Source: Taenia hydatigena (lineage: Eukaryota; Platyhelminthes; Cestoda; Cyclophyllidea; Taeniidae). From it: DNA of 64,000 nucleotides. Location: the NCBI GenBank assembly GCA_036345935.2, contig JADWOT020001185.1:62001-126000 (forward strand), given 5' to 3'. The position numbers were made by a program, and so were the translations under genes. Below, piece after piece: positions 60,301 to 64,000 of this stretch. The notes beneath the pieces were generated by a model. The model had not been told where the DNA came from. It searched no databases and saw only the letters and a program-made list of their open reading frames with translations. Within the stretch, counting starts at the first letter, position 1. Every line of letters starts with the position of its first letter.

Positions 60301-62589
60301 CGATCGGTGCAGAAGCTGCCATACAATAATAAATAACAAAGTCAACATTTTTGTGTTAGAGTTCGAAGACCAGCGAACCCAAAATATTGTAAAAGCGAAA
60401 CAAGGATGTAAATGGAGAGTTCTGGGTTCAACGGCACCCAGCAACGTGGCAATAAAAATGATACTTCTGAGTAACCCCACCACAGCTAAGGTCTACATCA
60501 TTTTATCTAGTGAGCATAGGTTATTATGGATAAAATCTAGAGACCAGCGCGAACATTAAAAATGTTTGCAAATGAAAGTAGTGCAGCACTGAGGGTTCGT
60601 TCAAAGATTAAAATCGCTCCCTCAAGTGGAATTAAGAAGTGTCTATATTGCTCTTGGCCCCAAATTTTTACTACTAATTGAAAGGCCGTCATCGCGTGAC
60701 TATGCCATTGTACAGCAGTAAACAATCAGATGGCTGGAATTGGGTAGGTATTGGAGAGTAGGGTAGTGAAAGGGAAGGAAGTAGGGACTTATTTACAGCC
60801 AACTTGGTGACTGTCCTATTAATGATTACCCATTAAGTTTGCGGTCAGAGATAGCACTCGTCTAAATAGCCACTTCGATGAAACGTGAAGTAAGATTAAT
60901 TAAGCCTGTAATAGTTCCCGTCACAAGAGCTTATTGATGAAGGGGGCGGGATTCTACACTCTCTGACGTAATGGAACAAACTTTACCGCGTCGAGAGCAA
61001 GCCTCATTCTTCGAAAGCTGCTGTCGTTCACCTAAGATCATCCTGCATAGTGTGACACGAAATTTGCTTCTACTCATTTTTGGACTCTGCAGGCGTAATG
61101 ATTCTGTGGCTTTTGCACTTTAGGACAGGGTCTGTATTGTCACAAACATTTAGAGTTGGCACATTATTTACTAGAATCAATTCACGCCATGTAACCCTAT
61201 GGTCCCCTTGTCGGCCATCCTTGTCTGATCAGTCGATAATCTTGTGCGTGCAAATAAGTTGTCGTGAGTGGAGGCAACTCCCAACCATTGCTCTTTTTTC
61301 ATTGCAAAGATACACAGCCTTCAGTGATTCCATTTGCTATGGACTTCTTCAAATACACTTAATAATGAAGATTATTCCGATAACTCAGATTCATCAAATT
61401 ATTCTGGGCTGTGCTTTGTAGTAAGCTAAAATTGGTAAGGAAATGTGTAAAGTAAGGTTAAAGGGTAAAGACTGAAATTGCTAACAACAATTCTCGGTAT
61501 GAAATATTAATAGGTTTATGTTCTAGACATCTTTATCATATGAAGAAGGCTGATATGGAGCAACTACGTTGGGGCCTCAAGGAGGAGGATGTGCTAGCCT
61601 CAGAAGTGCGACCACGCTGCCCTCCGACCAAGTTGAAAATGCCCTCCCACCTTTGGCCTAGAAAGCCTATTTAAGGGACGCAAGAATCACGCGCATGTGC
61701 AACGCAATGTGAGAAGGAAGTATACTTCGTGGAGGATAGGATAAACCCACGACACATTGACCTCTACGCAACTAAGTAGTTTGTTAAAAGGATTTAGAGG
61801 CTTGCTTTTTTATCGTTAGTGCCTAAATTGTCCCATTGTGCTGTCTTGAAAAAGAATGTGATGCTTTAGGTTTTGATCGTAGATATGCAAAGCAAGTCGT
61901 AGAGAAGCCTCTCTAGGGAACAACCGAAATAACCCGATAAAAGAAAATAACCCAAACTAGTAGTATACTTCGCCAACACATTTAGCAATCTGCTTATTGA
62001 ACGAGGTCGCCCCTTTGTGGACTTGTCAACGTGGCTGGCTGATGTACAAAAGTTTCATTGCTTTGTAAATAGAAAGGGAGAAAAAACATAAGTTAAGGAT
62101 TAAGAAAAGCAACTTAAAATAACGTCTCACAATATCAGAAACTTAGTGCAATTACAGACTTTCAAAATGACTTGACCAAATAAATGGAACAAAATAGTAA
62201 GGTGAAAACGGAGCCATTGAAATCCACATAATAAAGTTAAGATAACTGAACCGCCTTTTCTGGCGCAGCAAATAGCCATTGGATAAAAACCAAAACCTGA
62301 ATTAGAAAGTGCAATAAACTAAGAATAAATAAAAGAAACTGTCTGAAATCTAAAGTGTTTAGCAAAGCTGTTATAAACATGACTCAATTTTAATAATTTT
62401 TACAGGACCCGAGCTTGCAGGTTGGTGTCGTCTTAGAGATATTAACTTATCAATTTGCTTAATGTCATTAGGAGTGTCATGTTGCATTTTATGCACCCTA
62501 TTCATGGAGGCGACAGCAACCAAAACTCTACTTTTAACTTAGATAAGAGGCATCTCTCTCGTAATGCTAAACCATAGCCTTTTAAATAG
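54395..62589. other. right flank segment without recognised gene
   Basis: Long AT-rich stretch. A GT-rich run lies near 59005-59020. Frames at 57807-58001 (hydrophobic) and 61080-61421 (113 codons) lack family motifs and splice support. Confidence 0.35.
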
Positions 62590-62920
62590 TGGACAAAAAG
62601 ATAAAGGTTCGTTCATTGACATCAGTCGCATCGACATGCGAGTGGGCGAAATCGTGGAGATGGAACAGCGTCCTGATGCGGACTCAATTTTTGTAGAGAA
62701 GGTTAGCTACAAGCACCTTTATCCTAGGTATCCTGCTGTCAAGGTGGCAGCATAGTAAAAGCATGGCGCTTGTTCGTTCGTTTTCTAAGGACAATTAAAC
62801 ATTTTGCAGGAGGCAGTGCTGAGATCCTCGAGATATGAGCGGTTAAATGGTCGTTACTTCTGGACATTTAAAAAGTCAGTTTAACTCGATCCAACTTGTT
62901 TTAACTTCCACAAACCTGGT
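62590..62920 (+). pseudogene. EMAPII-type tRNA-binding domain (AIMP1 / Tyr-tRNA synthetase C-terminal type), first exon intact, rest decayed
   Basis: 62590-62701 lies between an acceptor (ccttttaaatag) and a donor (GAGAAG|gttagc) and encodes FIDISRIDMRVGEIV plus RPDADSIFVEK, the signature start of the EMAPII/tRNA-binding OB fold. After a 109-bp interval ending in ttttgcag, the sequence reads DPRDMSG, a TAA, then MVVTSGHLKSQ and QLVLTS, aligning to PR.VVSGL, MVV.LCNLK and MLLCAS of the family but with a frame change, a stop and about a dozen residues missing. In the family this domain delivers tRNA within multi-synthetase complexes. Either a pseudogene or an exon whose true partners lie beyond the right end. 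Confidence 0.6.
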
Positions 62921-64000
62921 TTTTTGGCATTTAAAATGGTTGTTACTTGACTGCATGCTTGTATTTTTAATTGACAGCTTTATCGTTATAAATGCTCACA
63001 TTATAGTGTTTTGGAGGACCACTCCGAACTTCAACTAACTTTTTGGTTCAAATTTTGATCCTGCTCTTCCTGCTAATTAGATTTCTGACAAATATAGCCG
63101 TGCTTTGAGCCGCCCTATAAGATTTAAGTCTGGAAATGAAGGTTTTCCTGCAGATCGGTCACCAACGGAAAACATTTGAATGATCATATGGTTCTGCCGT
63201 AGCAGTATAATTTACGGAATAGATTTGTTTCGACGACCTTTATCTAAAGGTAACGCAGGTTGGACACTTTGTGGCAATTCTTAGGTCTTGTGGATACCTT
63301 TGCCTGTCCCCTTAGGCCAACGCATAACAGATAATCTAGTAGATATGGCAATTTTCTTGCCAACTGTTTTTAGAAGCATTAATCTGTGTTTCGAATCGGC
63401 AAGACGACAAGGGACTAGGGATGAATTTGGCAGTCTAATCTTTCAATGATAAAATCGTTCGCAGTGCCTAACACTTTTTGTCAATTGGGTAATACTTTTA
63501 CGGCAACCGGCTACAAATTTTAAATGCCTTGTTGACTAGGAATCCCGGATTATCAAAAGGGATTCACAATGGTTCAATTCTTAAAATGTATAGGCTTAAG
63601 TTGTCTTCAGATTCGAGAATCGAAACATAAGCGCTGGAATTACTGACAAATAGAAACCCACGCTAAATGCGAGCGCTCATCCCTTTGGCAACTTTGGTCC
63701 TTCAAGAAAATGATTTTTTAGCACTTTAGTCCACTCTGTGTAATTATTTATTTCGATCCAAATTTCCCTCAAGAAACTTGTAGATCGTGTTGATCTTTTG
63801 CTATTGCGGCACCAGGATCGAAAAACAAAGGCTCTAAATTTTTCATTTGATAAAATGATTTTAAATATTTTGATGTGATGGCACCTTGAACCAGCCCTAG
63901 CGATTTGCAAGCTAGATTCAAAATACTTATTTGTTCTGTCAATATTTTGAAAGCAATGCTAACTAGAGTCTTGGCTGCATACTCTAAAGCACCAGAAAAT
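62921..64000. other. right end, no recognised gene
   Basis: AT-rich. I looked for the remaining EMAPII exons (MRGV...CAS, then the C-terminal extension) and did not find them. The minus-strand frame 63677-63910 has no motif. Confidence 0.35.

Noticed and set aside
1..64000. CRISPR arrays, bacterial operons, ribosome binding sites, insertion sequences with terminal repeats
   Set aside because: The sequence is eukaryotic in gene structure. No regularly spaced repeats, transposase motifs or bounded terminal inverted repeats were seen apart from the large palindrome.

Overview
This is metazoan nuclear DNA, probably from an invertebrate with short introns. Four lines of evidence support this: one intron-containing gene whose closest introns are 74-84 bp, with GT...AG borders and pyrimidine-rich acceptors; eukaryotic-type nuclear tRNA-like genes; core-histone remnants; and C2H2 fingers. 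The species cannot be named from the sequence. A nematode or another small-intron invertebrate is my guess. Gene density is very low, and most open frames are short chance frames.

The organising feature is a large inverted repeat (imperfect palindrome). The left arm is about 17494-26746, the spacer 26747-34163, and the right arm about 34164-43100. In the places I compared, the arms usually differ by several to about 13 percent plus indels. They also contain three blocks that are identical base for base over 551, 525 and 1021 bp. These blocks cover the best open frames of the arms: a 129-codon cysteine-containing frame, a 146-codon hydrophobic frame, and two canonical C2H2 zinc fingers. Outside the blocks, both arms carry decayed genes: an H2B pseudogene (clear), H2A (probable), H3 and H4-like remnants (tentative), and a partial CELF pseudogene that still contains intron sequence.

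The spacer holds the one well-supported intact gene: the 3' part or short form of a CELF/Bruno-type RNA-binding protein (8 exons, RRM3 complete, exon lengths sum to 377 codons). The CELF pseudogenes in the arms derive from this kind of locus by DNA-level duplication, so the region looks like an amplicon built by repeated duplication. Arm-to-arm gene conversion is the simplest explanation for the identical blocks.

The flanks (1-17 kb and 43-64 kb) are mostly unassigned. On the right they contain three tRNA-like genes with T-arm damage (Pro-like body with AAG anticodon, Ser-GCT, Phe-GAA) near pyrimidine/purine-skewed tracts, a 104-bp dispersed repeat in two copies, a faint LIM-like remnant, and an EMAPII-type tRNA-binding domain with an intact first exon followed by decayed sequence. 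The concentration of decayed duplicates with a converted palindrome resembles a low-recombination or ampliconic region (sex chromosome, B chromosome or pericentromere). That placement is inference.
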